Positions 20,552 through 32,975 of a stretch of 64,000 nt of DNA are shown here, one piece after another. This stretch comes from Diploptera punctata (Eukaryota > Arthropoda > Insecta > Blattodea > Blaberidae). The position numbers and the translations under genes were made by a program. The notes under the pieces are model-generated. The model did not search any database. It was not told the origin of the DNA and saw nothing but the letters and a program-made list of their open reading frames with translations. Position 1 is the first letter of the stretch. The number at the start of each line of letters is the position of its first letter. The DNA lies in the NCBI GenBank assembly GCA_030220185.1, contig JASPKZ010002336.1:654501-718500 (forward strand). Direction: 5' to 3'.

Positions 20552-22855
20552 TAATGCCCATATGAGATTCTATCTAAATTTTCTACTGAACAAATTTTGT
20601 AGAACTCATATTCATCTCTCATTCAATGTAATAAGATTTAACTTGTAACCTATTCTGAAAACATTCTCGTTTGGGTTCACTGACTGACGTATAAGAATAG
20701 TACCATTCCCTTTCTAAGGCCTGAAGATAATACATAAATATACCTAAGTAGTACAAATTCCTTATACTAGCTTATACATACAAATCAATTTATACCAGTC
20801 ACTCATTCATTCACACCTTTTCACTTTAACATATGATTCATCAATGTTTTGATTTCATAGTTAGTTCCATCTTTCTTGCTTTTGAATAGATTATACATCA
20901 CTGTTTTACACTTTTAAATGACTTATGTGGCTATTTAAGCCCTGATAATAGATATTGTTTCACTAAATCACTTTTCACATTCACACGTAATTCTTGATGT
21001 GTCTTAAAATTAAAATCCTAATCTAATTTTACATTAATATGTACAATGTGAATTATTCGGTGTTATGAACCAATCATTTAAGTATATGTTTCATTTTCTC
21101 GGCTATATTTTCAAGGAATTTATAAGTTTCATTTAAATAAAATGCATTTATGTGGATCTGTGTCATATTTGAGTCATAATAGAATGTTAATATTTTTAAT
21201 CAACTGTATGGTATCATAATTGTTCAAATATATGTAAAATATTTGTTTTGGATTATATAAAAATCATTTCGTTTATTCATGCAGATAATATTTTCGTTGT
21301 TTCCTTGTAAAGAGAGATTTATTCAGTCATAAATAGACGCAATTATCGCCTCATGTATATAAAAAATAATATTTAGGTTTTCCATTAACGAAATTAATTT
21401 TACGGCTCCCGCGCTCCTGTATTTTATTTTTAGCATTATAGGCGCTTCACTATTTGTGATCTACTTTAGGTATTCCCTATCGTTTAATTACATTGTGATC
21501 GTTAGTTTATGAATTTTTCATTCTCAATATTTTATTTAAACATCTTTCGGTATATTAGCATATCTAATTTGCCAAAGCAAAATTGGCTCTATAATTAATT
21601 GGTCAAACAACATTCCAGTCTTATGCGTGCAAAATCATTTTACTCGGATACAGAATTATATAAACATGTCAGCATCGCTGTTCCCTCAGCGGTAATGACT
21701 TATTTCATATATCATTAATTAACATCATTTTAAATTAATAACATTCATCAATTAGATAATATTGGGTCACTTGCCCAAAAATATTACCTCACAAAATATT
21801 ACGTAATACACAAATACGATTAGATGCCTCTTTGGTCATCATATAAATAATTTAATCCTATATCTAAAATCAATAATCAATAAATTCCACACGCTTTCAA
21901 TTATTAACGTCAATCGACCTGTTCATTAAGATGGATTAAGCTTCAACATCTTTCATTTACTGATATGCATAGGATGTCTCCATTTTTTTAGAATGATTTT
22001 ATTCATATTAAAATAGTTCTATATTTTTGTTCAAGGAACTGTAATTATTATAAAGTTTTAGAAAATCGCAATGGCCTATCCAAGTGTATTATTATGCTTA
22101 CTGGATGTTTAAAAGTTACCTTGGGAGCGTTAATCAACAAAGTTTCTGAGTATAAAATATTATAACATTAAATTAGTTTGATATTTAAATCATTAGAGTA
22201 TCGAGCTTTAGTTTGATGAGTCGGTAATGCAGATTTCTGCACGTGCGATTTAATTAAATATGCAAAAAAAATATTCTCTCTCTCTTTCTATTTAATAGTT
22301 ATTTATAGCTGTTTGATTCTTTTATTTAAGGTTTAATATCCACAGATCCATCCTATTTTATAGTGATCAAAATGTTCCGAAATATCGCACCCAGTTCTAG
22401 TTGAATGTAACCTTATTATATCATACATATGCTAACTTTTGCTATACGAGCGATATTAATATTTGCAAATATCATCTTACTTGGCTAAATTATTATAGGT
22501 ATTATCTACTGTGATAGCATGTTACTCGTATTTATTTTTAAGTTGATATTTAATTGAGTATCAATATATATATAAGAGGAGGGTCCTGCCCCTCTCTCAT
22601 TCAAAGATGTACAATGCAGTATTCATTTTCTCATTTTTAATTATCCCAATCATTAAAGAATATAATTAATTAATTCTTTATCATAATACAAGTGAATCAG
22701 CCTATTCATAAGTATTTTTGGTGTTCAATACCATTTTTTATACATATGCTTAACTATTTTAACTAATACGATAATTATATTTCTAATTTTCATATAGAGC
22801 TGGGTTCGATCCCGGGTAAGATTGGTTCATATACACATTAAATTCGATCATCGAG
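20552..22855. other. AT-rich non-coding interior of the nested element
   Basis: No ORF longer than noise and no RT or integrase motif on either strand. It lies 3' of the single ORF. It could hold packaging signals or be filler, as in LARD-type elements. Confidence 0.6.
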
Positions 22856-23962
22856 TCAGTATTTCATTGTTTCATATTCGATTTCGCCCATAATGATGGC
22901 TAATCGTTTATCAAAATTATTAATATTATTAACGCTCTCATCGTTTATCTTACTGAAATAATTTCCCGCCATTTTCTTGTGTTTTTCAATCGCGTTTTGG
23001 GTTATATTACACCCTGGACGGTATGTAAATATTGCGTTAGTTAGGAACATACTTGTTGTAATGGACTCGATTCCTGAATTTGAGATGACCAAATTGTTTG
23101 CAAAGAGGATTCTTGCAAACAATTTCGTCGATCGCACATCACTGCACGTGGTTTCGAACCAAGGAACATCAGTTTTAGGTTCTTTCAAGTAATTCAAGTA
23201 TTTATCTATTAAATATCTTTTCTTAGAATTATTCCTGTTTGCTACCTGCGTTGCGATTATGGTGCTATCGCCTAGCATTACCCTCCGGCATATTTCAATT
23301 GTCTCACTTTTCTGGTATGTTCCAGGTAGATACCCATTTTCTGATGTTTCTTGTTTCGTGACAAATACATGAATATTTTTAAAGTCCCTTTCATTAACTC
23401 CAAGTTCTCTCTCTACTATGTTAACATTAGAACATATATTTTCTACTTTATTTTCATTTTGCCCGATACTAGCTGCTGTGGAGTTAGCTACGGTTTCTAT
23501 CTTCTCGCTTATCTGACTACAATTTTCATTAGTTTGACCAGTTTCTATAAGCTGGCCTCCATTTATTCTCTCACTTGTTTCAGAGATTTCAATACAATTT
23601 TCTATATTACCTAATTCGTTAGTTTCGTGCTCTTCACTGCCTAACCCTATTTCATCTGCTGAATTTATTTCCACAATAGAAATATCTGTGTGTAGGGCCC
23701 TAGTATTTTCTTTGTTTTCTGCTCCTATATTGGTTGACTCCCTATCTGCTGTGTCTACTATATTGATAGTGGTTTGCATGTTTGAGTTTAACGACTTTAT
23801 ATCTGTCGTTATGTCTTTTATCAACTGATATAGATCGAACAAGGAAATGTTTGGCTCCTGATTCCCCAATGCTATATCAACATGTGTACTTTCTGCTGAG
23901 GCTAATGGATCCTGACCACGTGCTCCTAGATCTACAGCAGCCATTTTAATTTTTTTTAGCAC
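22856..23962 (-). CDS. Unrecognised 368-codon ORF of the nested LTR element
   Basis: A single intact frame; a second Met, MAAVDLGARG, is 6 codons in and may be the real start. The first half is acidic and rich in Glu, Asn, Ser and Thr, with a Leu-spaced helix (LFDLYQLIKDITTDIKSLNS) that could form a coiled coil. The second half is more basic (KKRYLIDKYLNYLKEP) and has several Cys but no CCHC knuckle. I do not recognise a family. Its position behind the leader and the absence of pol suggest a Gag-like or element-specific structural protein. The frame is undamaged while all host-element genes are broken. Confidence 0.6.
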   Translation of the reverse strand: MLKKIKMAAVDLGARGQDPLASAESTHVDIALGNQEPNISLFDLYQLIKDITTDIKSLNSNMQTTINIVDTADRESTNIGAENKENTRALHTDISIVEINSADEIGLGSEEHETNELGNIENCIEISETSERINGGQLIETGQTNENCSQISEKIETVANSTAASIGQNENKVENICSNVNIVERELGVNERDFKNIHVFVTKQETSENGYLPGTYQKSETIEICRRVMLGDSTIIATQVANRNNSKKRYLIDKYLNYLKEPKTDVPWFETTCSDVRSTKLFARILFANNLVISNSGIESITTSMFLTNAIFTYRPGCNITQNAIEKHKKMAGNYFSKINDESVNNINNFDKRLAIIMGEIEYETMKY

Positions 23963-24195
23963 TTCAAAAATTTAGTTTACTTATTTACTCACTTTTTTTT
24001 TTAAATAGTGTTGATTTACTGGTGTCTTGCGAGCTCCAATCGTTGTTTCTGCAATCCCTTGCTCACCATTCATCGGCCGTAGTAAGATGATTCATCACTG
24101 TAGATGCCATGTGCTGGTCACTCGGTTTATATTTTCACAATAATTCATTCGTTGGCGAACGTGTGCCACTATTAAATTAATTCGAACCTACCACA

Positions 24196-24652
24196 TGGGC
24201 GCCGGTTTGCTCAGGGTAGAATATGATCACTCAGGGATGTTTTAAATTATACACTTATTATTTTAGTTTATTGGATAAATTTGTATACAATATTGTATTT
24301 ACACTGTTTGATAATTCACTATCTCGGAGTGGAGTTGATGAGTTATTTCCGCCCACGTGTTTTAATATCACCTTCGCGGACGGTTACTTAAGAACTTAAG
24401 TATTGCAGAACGTAGGAGCGTGAGAGTGAGTGTTTTCACACGTGTCCTCGCCTTATAAGGGCGATGACTCCTCCCATAAGTTGCCAACCCCTCTCCGAGT
24501 GTATATGTTATTCATTATAGCTTAGAAGGGTAGGTACCATTCGTTTAGGTTTCTATGTTGGTAATAGACTCGTGTGCACGTTTTGTGCGCCTTCCAGTTA
24601 TTACTATTAATGGTACGTTTTAATACTCATGAGTCTATTACTTCTTGCCACA
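24196..24652 (-). repeat. 5' LTR (minus orientation) of the nested element
   Basis: The same 457 bp unit. On the minus strand it is followed by TGTGGTAGGTTCGAA, where a primer-binding site would be expected. Confidence 0.88.
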
Positions 24653-25773
24653 AAATCTTTGTACTCAACTGAAATAAGAAGGATGAAATCGATGTTAAAA
24701 GAATTAGAGATAGACATTGCATCTTTTCAGGCACTATTACCGCATAATTTCACATATCAGATAGGAGAACCTGACATTACAACCACTCTGATGCCAACAA
24801 TAAGACCACCACCAACTGAAAATTTGTTTGCGAAAAATAACAGAAAACGAAGAGGTTTGATTAACGTAGGTGGATATATCATGAAATATCTATTCGGGAC
24901 CCTTGATTATTATGACATGAGAACAATAAATCAATTTATGGATGGGACACAAGATTTTGTAAAGGGAATAATAGAAATAATATATAGAACAAATGAACCA
25001 AAAGGTAATTATGAATTCGCAGAATATTAAGAAGGTAGCTGAAGCTTTAAAAATCGCGATGACTGCTTCAAAGCATAACTGATCAAAACATGAGGTTAGC
25101 CACATTCACAGCGGGAATAAGGGAATTAGAATTAGCTATTGTACAGTCGCGCACGAACCTAATGCAACTCCAGGAAAGTCTAGATATGACATCTATGGGA
25201 AAATTATCTACTACACTAGTACCACCTCATAATTTGACTACTATATTGAGTGAAATCGCATATCATTTACCAAATTGCTGAAGTACACGTGAGTTCGACT
25301 CCCGCAGGAATTAGGCTATTTATTGACATTCCGCTAAAGGAAAGTGATAGGTCCTTTGAAGTCTACAGACCACACCCTTTGCCCTATTATAATAAAGAAG
25401 TAGATGAGTTTGTCAGTGTTAGAACACCTCGAGGTTCTTACCTCGCAGTTAGTGAAAATCAACAGTTATTCTCTATCCTTTCGTCAGATGACCTTGCTAG
25501 ATGTAAAGAGGGATATCATACGATATGCCCTGCAGATTTTGTGCTACTTGATTACACATCAAGACACTGTCTGGTCGCCTTATACTTGGGACATGATGAA
25601 ATTGTGAAACGAACATGCAAACGGACCATTGAAGATAAATATTCCTACCCCATCTGGATCAGATCACCTGGAAGTAAGTTCTGGGCCTACTCCCTCTCAG
25701 TCCCTACATCTGTTACGAAGAAGTGCCGACAGTACGGTCCTTCAGTCGATTACTATCCTACGGAAACACAGTA

Positions 25774-26359
25774 TCGTCACCTTAGTAACTATCATGTGTG
25801 AGTAACATAATATTTGAGAATAACTATCTTTTGTTCTTTTATTAGATATTAACTGACCCCTTTTCTAAATCAAGGTTGAACACCTTATGGCTGTGTATTA
25901 GAACAGCCGTCTTTGGAAGTATGACAACTGGTCTGATTGACACTTTAATATTAAACGTTAAAGAAACCAAGTACTGTTTCTAGTAAGTAATCAAAGGTTG
26001 TAACTTGCCAATCATTTTGCAAACATTTTATTTACTTTTCTTTTATTGTAATCTTTAGTTACAAGTAATAAACTTAGTTATATTATTTCTGGGAAAGCTG
26101 ACGATAAAACAGAATTGTTTTGAAACATGTCCAAGAACAAATCAACATATTGAGGTAAGATGTCCAGACCAAAAATAATATAATTAAAATAACCTCAAAA
26201 TATAACTTCCTAAAATTAAATATTAATAAATTTAGTTTTAAACCAATTTGTATGAATCATTTCAATTCATATCTGGGTACCTAGGGCTTGCGATCTGTGA
26301 CTCGATAGGCATTAGTCCTACTCGGAAACACCCCATGTGGATCGCCATAGGTATTACAA
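25774..26359 (+). repeat. 3' LTR remnant of the endogenous retrovirus
   Basis: It matches the 5' LTR from GTCACCTTAGTAACTATC onward. The first roughly 395 bp of the LTR, including the TATA region, are absent; env runs straight into it. An insertion at about 26087-26230 interrupts it. Short losses occur near its end. Confidence 0.8.
26087..26232 (+). repeat. Ribozyme-element fragment inserted in the 3' LTR
   Basis: About 145 bp matching half of the 8240-8735 foldback, from CTGGGAAAGCTGACGAT to AACTTCCTAAAATTAAATATT. It is absent from the 5' LTR at the same point (12235-12245). It carries one plus-strand core (26098-26105), stem AAAACA/TGTTTT and GAAA (26122-26125). Confidence 0.8.
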
Positions 26360-26703
26360 TACATAATCTTTTGATATATACCCTTTTCAACTAAAAATAT
26401 AGTAGATGAAATACATATGAGCTCACAGCTTTGTATTAGGTCTTTGATTTATATCAGAGGATTGTGTGGGCTATGTCTTTAATGAGTTCAAGAGCCAGTA
26501 AAAAGCTCTGAGGTCACTGCAGTTTTATTTACATCCACTCAATTCTTGAATTGAAAAGAGTTTAGGGTTATTTATAAATTAAGATTGCTACAATAATTGA
26601 CTGAAAAGCATTTTTAAAAAACTCTGCAGTCAGACATGTCTGCTTGCTGATTAGCAGATCTGGGTTCGATACCTGTTGAACTTAAACATTTTAATAAATT
26701 TTA

Positions 26704-26830
26704 GAATCAGTGCAAACATCACACCTCATAATTAGTAGAATTCTTGATAACATGTTTCAGAATAATTAAATTAAACCTCATAGTGTTCTTTCCCTGTGAA
26801 AGTTAAATAAATGTTTCAGAATGTTTAAAA
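26704..26830. repeat. Left arm of a foldback; partner arm at 41488-41600
   Basis: CACCTCATAATTAGTAGAAT followed by CTTGATAACATG is found inverted at 41508-41560. The LINE at 26863-41205 sits between the two arms. Edge motif AACCTCATAGTGTTCTTTCCC is present. Only the 3' part of a ribozyme (GAAACATGTT) remains. Confidence 0.7.
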
Positions 26831-26862
26831 TTCATGTATTTTAGAGGATGCCATATTGTTTA

Positions 26863-27716
26863 TATATGTAATAAAAAATTAGCATCTAAAGTTCTTGATA
26901 CAAGAGTTTACAGAGGACCTGAAATCGAATCAGACCATTACTTACTTGTTTGTCCAATTCGTATGCCACCGAGATGGAAAAATAAAAATAAAATTAATAA
27001 TGTAAAATTTGGAAAAGTGGACTATACTTATAAAGTAAGTCTTTTCCGAGATCCCACTATTACCTGGCTATACAAATGCAGATTAGATCGTCTAGTTCAA
27101 GAAACACCGGTTGGTGAAAATATTGAAGAAGAATGGCTTGCTCTACAAAGTATTTTGACACAAGCAGCAAATGAAAGCCTGGGTATCAAAACTAAATGGA
27201 ATCGAAAAAAAGGACTACGGATATGGGATGAAAACATCAAAAAAGTAATTGATGATAAACGTGAAGCATACAAAAAATTTCTGTCCACAAAAAAAGTTGA
27301 AGATAAAGTAGAGTATCATAGGAAGAGAGCCATAGCTAAAATTGAAGTTCGCAAAAAACATAGACAAAGCTGGGAACAATTTGTCTCATTTTTGGAAAAT
27401 GATATCACTAGGCCTCAACCAAAAATATATAAAGTTTTAAAAAATTTAAATAATGATTCAAGAGAAAATGCACATTTAAATTGTATATCTAAAGAATCTT
27501 GGCTTAATTACTTTCATCATTTATGGACACAAAAGGATGATTTATTACAAATACCAATCTCTAATAACACTGCTTTGGAACAAATTTCTATAGATGAACT
27601 AACTGATGTTGTTAAATCATTAAAAAGTAACAAAGCTCCCGGAGAAGACCACATTAATCAAGAATTATTTAAATTTTCAACTAAAAAATTTTTAGACAGA
27701 TTTCTTATTCTCCTTA
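26863..27716 (+). pseudogene. LINE ORF part 1: endonuclease end and RT start
   Basis: The frame reads GPEIESDHYLLVCPI (endonuclease catalytic His), a long basic linker, then SLKSNKAPGEDHINQELFK, the entry motif of LINE RTs (NKAPG.D). It ends where the insertion begins, at ILL. It is interrupted only by the Harbinger-type element, so it was intact at that time. The open frame begins slightly upstream in flanking DNA. Confidence 0.85.
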
Positions 27717-28076
27717 GGGCCGGTTGTACGAACTTCAGGTAACTCCCCAGTTAGTCATCTGACGCTTAAGGCTAGCAGGAGTACAAAGTCAATATGCGTT
27801 GTACCACCTGCTTTTAACCGCCAGTTGCGTATACCGGTTTTAACTTAACTTTTCAGTTATGTTGGTAATGAATTCCAATTTCCCTCCGTATTATGTTGGC
27901 TGAATTGGGTATCCGCGCATCATCTTTCTTATGTTTTCTTATTTCCCATAGCAAAAATTCGTCTGCTTTCATTATTTATCCATACTGCATCAATGTTTTC
28001 AATTCTGATATAATTAATTTTATACTATATTATAGTTTATTTTCAATATTATAAATTAGTGTAGATGTACGTAGTT

Positions 28077-28421
28077 TTAAATAAATTGGGTTAGTTTCCA
28101 TTTTCGTGTTATTCATTTTAATATTATTTTTATTTCTTTGAAGTTTGTTTAATATTATAACAATTCAATGTAATTAGGCCTACACGTAGTAATAGTTTTG
28201 TGAAATATATGTACGGTATAATTCACGCACACACCAAAATTTAAAAAGTCTTAAATAAATTGGGTTGGTTTCCATTTTCGTGCTATTCATTTTAATATTA
28301 TTTTTATTTCTTTGAAGTTTGTTTAATATTATAACAATTCAATGTAATTAGGCCTACACGTAGTAATAGTTTTGTGAAATATATGTACGGTATAATACAC
28401 GCACACACCAAAATTAAAAAA
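28077..28421 (+). repeat. Two tandem 174 bp repeats
   Basis: AATAAATTGGGTTRGTTTCC recurs with a 174 bp period (28081 and 28255), and about 170 bp matches nearly base for base. It lies in the left subterminal region of the Harbinger-like element. Confidence 0.8.
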
Positions 28422-28429
28422 GTAATGCG

Positions 28430-29730
28430 ATGTTTAATTATATGAAATTCAAACTTTCTCATATTTGTTATAAATAGAGAGAGGAATTTTATAAAATTTC
28501 ATGTTTTAAACTATTTGTCAGAGAGCGCTGAGGTTAAGTATCTTTACATTTTATGATATGCAGAATCAAATAAGACCAACAAAAAACTTCATATTTCATA
28601 ATATTTTAACAAAATGTTCATATTTTAGTGAAAATTTCATACTCCTCCATATTTTTCAACTTTCAAATTCCGATATTTTTTTTTCAATAAAAGTTCTAGG
28701 AATTCATTAAAATATTTTTGAAATGAATGTATTTGTGTAATTTTTGACAATGTAATGTGGTAGACAAGTGAAAATTTTTCAGTATCTTTATAAAAGCAAA
28801 TAATTGGATGATGAGTCACAGAGTGTCAAGTTCGATGGAGTTTTTTGTCCCCCAGAACAAGATCATGAGCCTAGATGAATAAGTAGAATAACAATATTGG
28901 AATTTTCTGTAGTCAGGTAGCTGTCAGTTCGTTCTTGCTACCTGAGGACAGTCTTTACTCTGTGAACAGATTACAGAATTGAAATGTAAGAAACTTGAAG
29001 CAGTGCTTTGTGAAATTAGTAACGTTGATGTAGGTTAGGCCAGCATTTTTCTCACTTACATCAAAGTATCAAATATAGCATGATACGAGTATCCTCCCAT
29101 AACATCATGTGATGTTGAGCATAATTTTTCATTCTGCAAAACAATTCTGACAGATAGGCTGTATAGTTTACTATCACAAAATATTAAAAAAAAATCCTAT
29201 CTATGTGTTATGAACAAAATTAATAATTGACAATTTGATTGTTCATAGCACAAGTAGACCAAGACTAGACACTATGCAAGACCTATTTCATATATACAAA
29301 AAAAAACTAACGTTAAAATAATTCTAACTACATTTCACCATGTTTATAGTTCAATATTAAATGTAACTGTAATTGCAAAGAGAGTTCTGAAACAATCCCT
29401 AGATTCAATTATGGACTAATAACTTTTAACATCTTGTCTCTCCAAATATGACATACTGGAATGGTTTACTTGTATTCTAAATCGTCCAATTTAATGTTAT
29501 TGTTACATTTGCATCTACATGAATTTAATATCTTCATGCAATGTAAAGATAGCAATAACCCAAACTATACCGGTACCTACTCTAAACTTTGTCAGTGCTA
29601 TATTTCATGGAAACTTGTTAGTTTGGGTTGCAATGTTTTGTTTCTTGCATATGTTTAAATTTCATAATTAAAAATCATTCAATACATTAATTAATTGTAT
29701 TATATATAAATTCTCAGATTTGATTTATGA
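28430..29730. other. No gene recognised
   Basis: AT-rich interior of the Harbinger-like element. Only short chance frames. Confidence 0.5.
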
Positions 29731-29734
29731 AATA

Positions 29735-30015
29735 ATTCCACTACAGTCTTGGGAGGCCTTTGGGGTAGTGGCATGTTGAATTTTCCATCTTTCTAGACAA
29801 AAGGCACTAGATGTCTGCCGGGTTGTCAGATCTGCCTGATGGCTACATTTGTGCCCAGAACATGCATATAGTACTCACTTCCATTAGGATCTGAGTCGAT
29901 CCCAGGTCTACAATGCCATCAGAAGGTCTGGTCCAGCTAAAAATCTTGACCATATCAAGACTCGAACTCACGACTTCCCTGTTTGTACCACGTTTCCTTA
30001 TACAACTACGCTATG
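29735..30015 (-). mobile_element. SINE, tRNA-like head on the minus strand
   Basis: The plus-strand segment AAGACTCGAACTCACGACTT is a complement of a box B region, with a decayed D-arm up to 30010. The body matches a diverged copy at 59160-59480 (GGcnTTTGGGGTAGT, CAAAnGGCAyTA). No coding. Confidence 0.55.
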
Positions 30016-30019
30016 GTAT

Positions 30020-31235
30020 GATCCATTAAAATTGTTTCAGATCATGAATATGATATTTTATATTGGGTCAAAAATAATGAAAAATTATAATCAAAATACA
30101 GTGAACATTTTGATTTCTTGTGCTATAAATAAGTTCTGTTTGTGCTGTATGTACACTTATAAGTCGTAGTGCGTCTATGCATATAAATATATGTAAAAAG
30201 TTTAGAAAATAGTAGCTTCATTATATTTTTGTGTCATAATTTTCATATTTTGTCTTTATGATTTCATATTTTCTTATAATTTTCTTCATATAATTCCTCG
30301 CTCTAGCTATAAATAGCTATTATAAGTACCAAGATTTGTTTTTTGATTAACTGAATTTTTAATTTAAGATAGTCATCAGATGACTGAAGGCAAGTAAATT
30401 GTCTTATGTTATATATAAACCTATTTGGTTATTTTGATATTTTTTTTCTATGTAATCTATGCCTATTTTGTTGGAAATTGACCAATTATAAGAATCTCAA
30501 TTTTTTTTACATGTAGGCACACTAGAAATAAACTGCATAAAAATAGCCCAGTGTGAATTTCTGTTAATTTTAAGTTAGTATGATTTTTTTGTATTATTGC
30601 ATTTTTTCCAAAATGAAGTTGCTTTATTAAATTTTTGTCCATTCTGTGTTGAGATCTCTTTACTGTATTATAATATAGTGAAATTTCTGCATACAACTAC
30701 TCTTTGAAACCAATCACAATTACTTGGAAAGGATTATTCCTATGACTATATATTCTGATCCTCTGTAAGATGACTCTCTCTCTCTTCCCAACCAACGCCG
30801 ATGCTTTTGATAAGTTTATAAATGTCTTACTGCCTGTATTTGCTCATATTATGTAATAAACCTAATGAAGGCTATATTCTTGTCACTGTGTGCCAGAGGG
30901 GTAGAATAGTAGTTATTTAAATCCTGTATCCCATTGAAATCTAATAATACAACAATTGAGAATAAAAATATTAACATTTTTTTTCCTATTTAGGCAACTA
31001 TGCAAGACATTTGGTTTGTAAATTCAGAATCTTTCTATGATAGCTATTGATATATGAGTTTAGTCTTCAATTTGTACATATTTAAGTGATAGTTAAATTA
31101 GTAACAGCAACCTCTGCTCAAATAAATTATCTTACCTGAACTCAGTAGTATTAATGTGCTTGCAATAAATTATATTCAGATGTTGATATTTTCTTCACAT
31201 CAATTTCTTTAGCATAGTTAATTTTTTTCCATAAA
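30020..31235. other. No gene recognised
   Basis: AT-rich sequence inside the Harbinger-like element. Nothing I can support. Confidence 0.5.
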
Positions 31236-31239
31236 ATGG

Positions 31240-31900
31240 GGAGCTGGGCCATTGTTATAATCCTCAACCTGGAGGACCAGATGATTTTTGTTCAAGGTTT
31301 CCTTCCTCTAGGCTTTGACGAACCAACATATCCTTACAAGGCAGTAGTTGCCGTATCCTAGCAAGGAGCTGTCACAAAGTACTATCATCCAGGCCAGAAT
31401 GAACCCTGGTTTTTTAAAGAGGTGTTATTCCTCCATCACTCCCCATTTCTCCTGGCTTGTGACAGGCAGAGTCTAGGTTGGCTGGAAATCCCTATACTAT
31501 ATTGGGCATTAAGCAGAGAGCAAGCACATAAACTATAGGCGACAGATGCAATTTTGGAGGAGGATTTCTAGAAATTCAAAAAGAGACAAAATTAGAAATG
31601 CTAAAATCACAGAAGTAATGGATGTTCAAAAAGACATTCCACAAGTTATTGAAGAAGACTGAAATGGTTTGGTCACAAAGAGAATGTCAGATGACAGGAT
31701 CCTAAGATGATATTAAATCTTGAAGCGGAGGGCAACAGAAGAAAAGGGAGATCAAAAGAAAGTGAATTCAAGGAGTGCATAATAGGAGTATAGTGTCGAG
31801 AGGATAACAGAGTGTGATGCAGAGAATAGGGATTTATGGAGGAGTAAAATTTACAATGGGTTGTAGAAAAACTACTGTATTATAAAGAAATTCCTAATAA
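31240..31900 (+). mobile_element. LINE 3' fragments
   Basis: 31240-31510 contains CTCAACCTGGAGGACCAG and resembles the repeat at 55370-55830. 31548-31890 translates in broken frames to RRRFLEIQKETK and LQWVVEK, the C-terminal end and tail of an RTE-like LINE. Both are old. Confidence 0.45.
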
Positions 31901-31904
31901 AGAA

Positions 31905-32960
31905 GAAGAATGTTAACATTTTCCAATTATGGTGTAAAGGTACAGATTGTATTCAGGATGAAGAGATATCCCCTATTAGAAGACTGCTTTTAAAGTAAAT
32001 TTTTGATGGTCGACTTAAAGACCACCACTATACGTTTTTTCATTTGTATTTTATGATTGATTTCTTTCACAATTTGAACTAACATAATGCAGATAAAACA
32101 AATTTGAACGTTTATATGTTTTTAACATAATTATATCATCTCAAATTTTCTATCATATTTTTGACAAATTTGTTATTGATAGAAACTGTAGTCCTTTGTG
32201 AAACAACCAATCATAAGACAGTAGATTTCAGATTTTCTTTAGGGACAACCTTCTGAGGAGTAATTTATTGGTACTAGTTATGTACATTTAATAAAAATAT
32301 ATTACTCATACATTACTTTATTATAAAAAATTATACAATGGATATTCAACATGCTTATATTATACACAATAAAAGTAAACATCACCTACGTAAAATAAAA
32401 ATAGACCACATTAAACTATTTTTCTACATAATATGATGAAACCCCGTACAGGCCACATGGCCTAAAACGAATTTGTTCATGATGATGATGATATGATGAA
32501 ACCCAAAGCATGAAAGGTGCACCAGGTGGCTTTGGAACACACACATATATTATACAGATCTTCTCTTCTCTATTGTAATTTAACCTCATATCTTATAGGT
32601 TGGGAGAGAGAGAGACTTTGGATCACACATGGTTACTGAGGACCTCCAATCCAGGACCTGCCCCAAGACAACACAAATATTTAAGACAAGATGCACAATT
32701 CACTCACATTCATACTAAACCTGGCGAATATGATGATCACAGATTGTTTAGGCCTTAAAGTTTCCTAACATTTGTCGTACAGGTTCAGAGAAACCATCAA
32801 TAAAACCATCATCCAGGAAATCTGTCATGACTGGGGATCAAACTCAGGCCCTCTGCAAACAAAACAGTGATGCTAGCCCAAGACCATAGCCGTGATGTAT
32901 ATTACAAATAAAACTTTAAATAAACACTTTCTTTGCAGATGTATAAATACATTTCAGATA
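31905..32960. other. No gene; one diverged SINE-like stretch
   Basis: 32620-32885 has a minus-strand box B-like segment (GGGATCAAACTCAGGCC on the plus strand) and may be a SINE. A related stretch, GAAACCcAAAGCAnnAAA, recurs at 42090-42130. The rest is unassigned. Confidence 0.4.
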
Positions 32961-32975
32961 ATTTATATTCATTAT

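Larger units (their letters stand above)
20095..24652 (-). mobile_element. Nested LTR retrotransposon with a single ORF
   Basis: Two direct repeats of 457 bp (20095-20551 and 24196-24652) bound a 4558 bp element, flanked by AAAT on both sides (20091-20094 and 24653-24656). Deleting it rejoins the env frame exactly. The minus strand is the coding strand: LTR, a leader of about 230 bp, one ORF, then about 2.3 kb without coding. There is no RT, integrase or protease, so it needs another element to move. LTR ends are TGT...CA on the minus strand. The LTRs differ at few positions, which makes it younger than its host element. Confidence 0.88.
19836..25773 (+). pseudogene. env remnant (baculovirus F-like fusion protein), split and truncated
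   Basis: The N-terminal part (19836-20094) reads to NDRPEY. The rest resumes at 24653 after the nested LTR element. A basic furin-type site RKRR (24842-24853) precedes GLIN and LFGTLD, the signature of insect retroviral env related to baculovirus F proteins. Frames break at about 25028 and 25270. The C-terminal end with the membrane anchor is missing because the sequence at 25774 jumps into LTR. The ATG at 24629 belongs to the inserted LTR, not to env. It cannot make a working protein. Confidence 0.72.
11544..26359 (+). mobile_element. Gypsy/errantivirus-type endogenous retrovirus, inactive, with nested insertions
   Basis: In order on the plus strand: a 5' LTR of about 835 bp, an accessory ORF, gag with a CCHC knuckle, protease, RT, RNase H, integrase, env, and the remnant of a 3' LTR. 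TACATA flanks both ends (11538-11543 and 26360-26365), which fits the TAYATA-type target preference of errantiviruses. The exact LTR edges are inferred from that repeat. Three later insertions are visible: 14596-14850, 17298-18207 and 20095-24652. Multiple stops and altered catalytic residues show that it cannot work. Confidence 0.85.

Noticed and set aside
24629..25030. Complete env gene starting at the ATG at 24629
   Set aside because: That ATG is in the end of the inserted LTR; the true upstream env sequence is at 19836-20094.
28077..28421. CRISPR-like direct repeat
   Set aside because: Only two long tandem copies with no spacers, in an animal genome.
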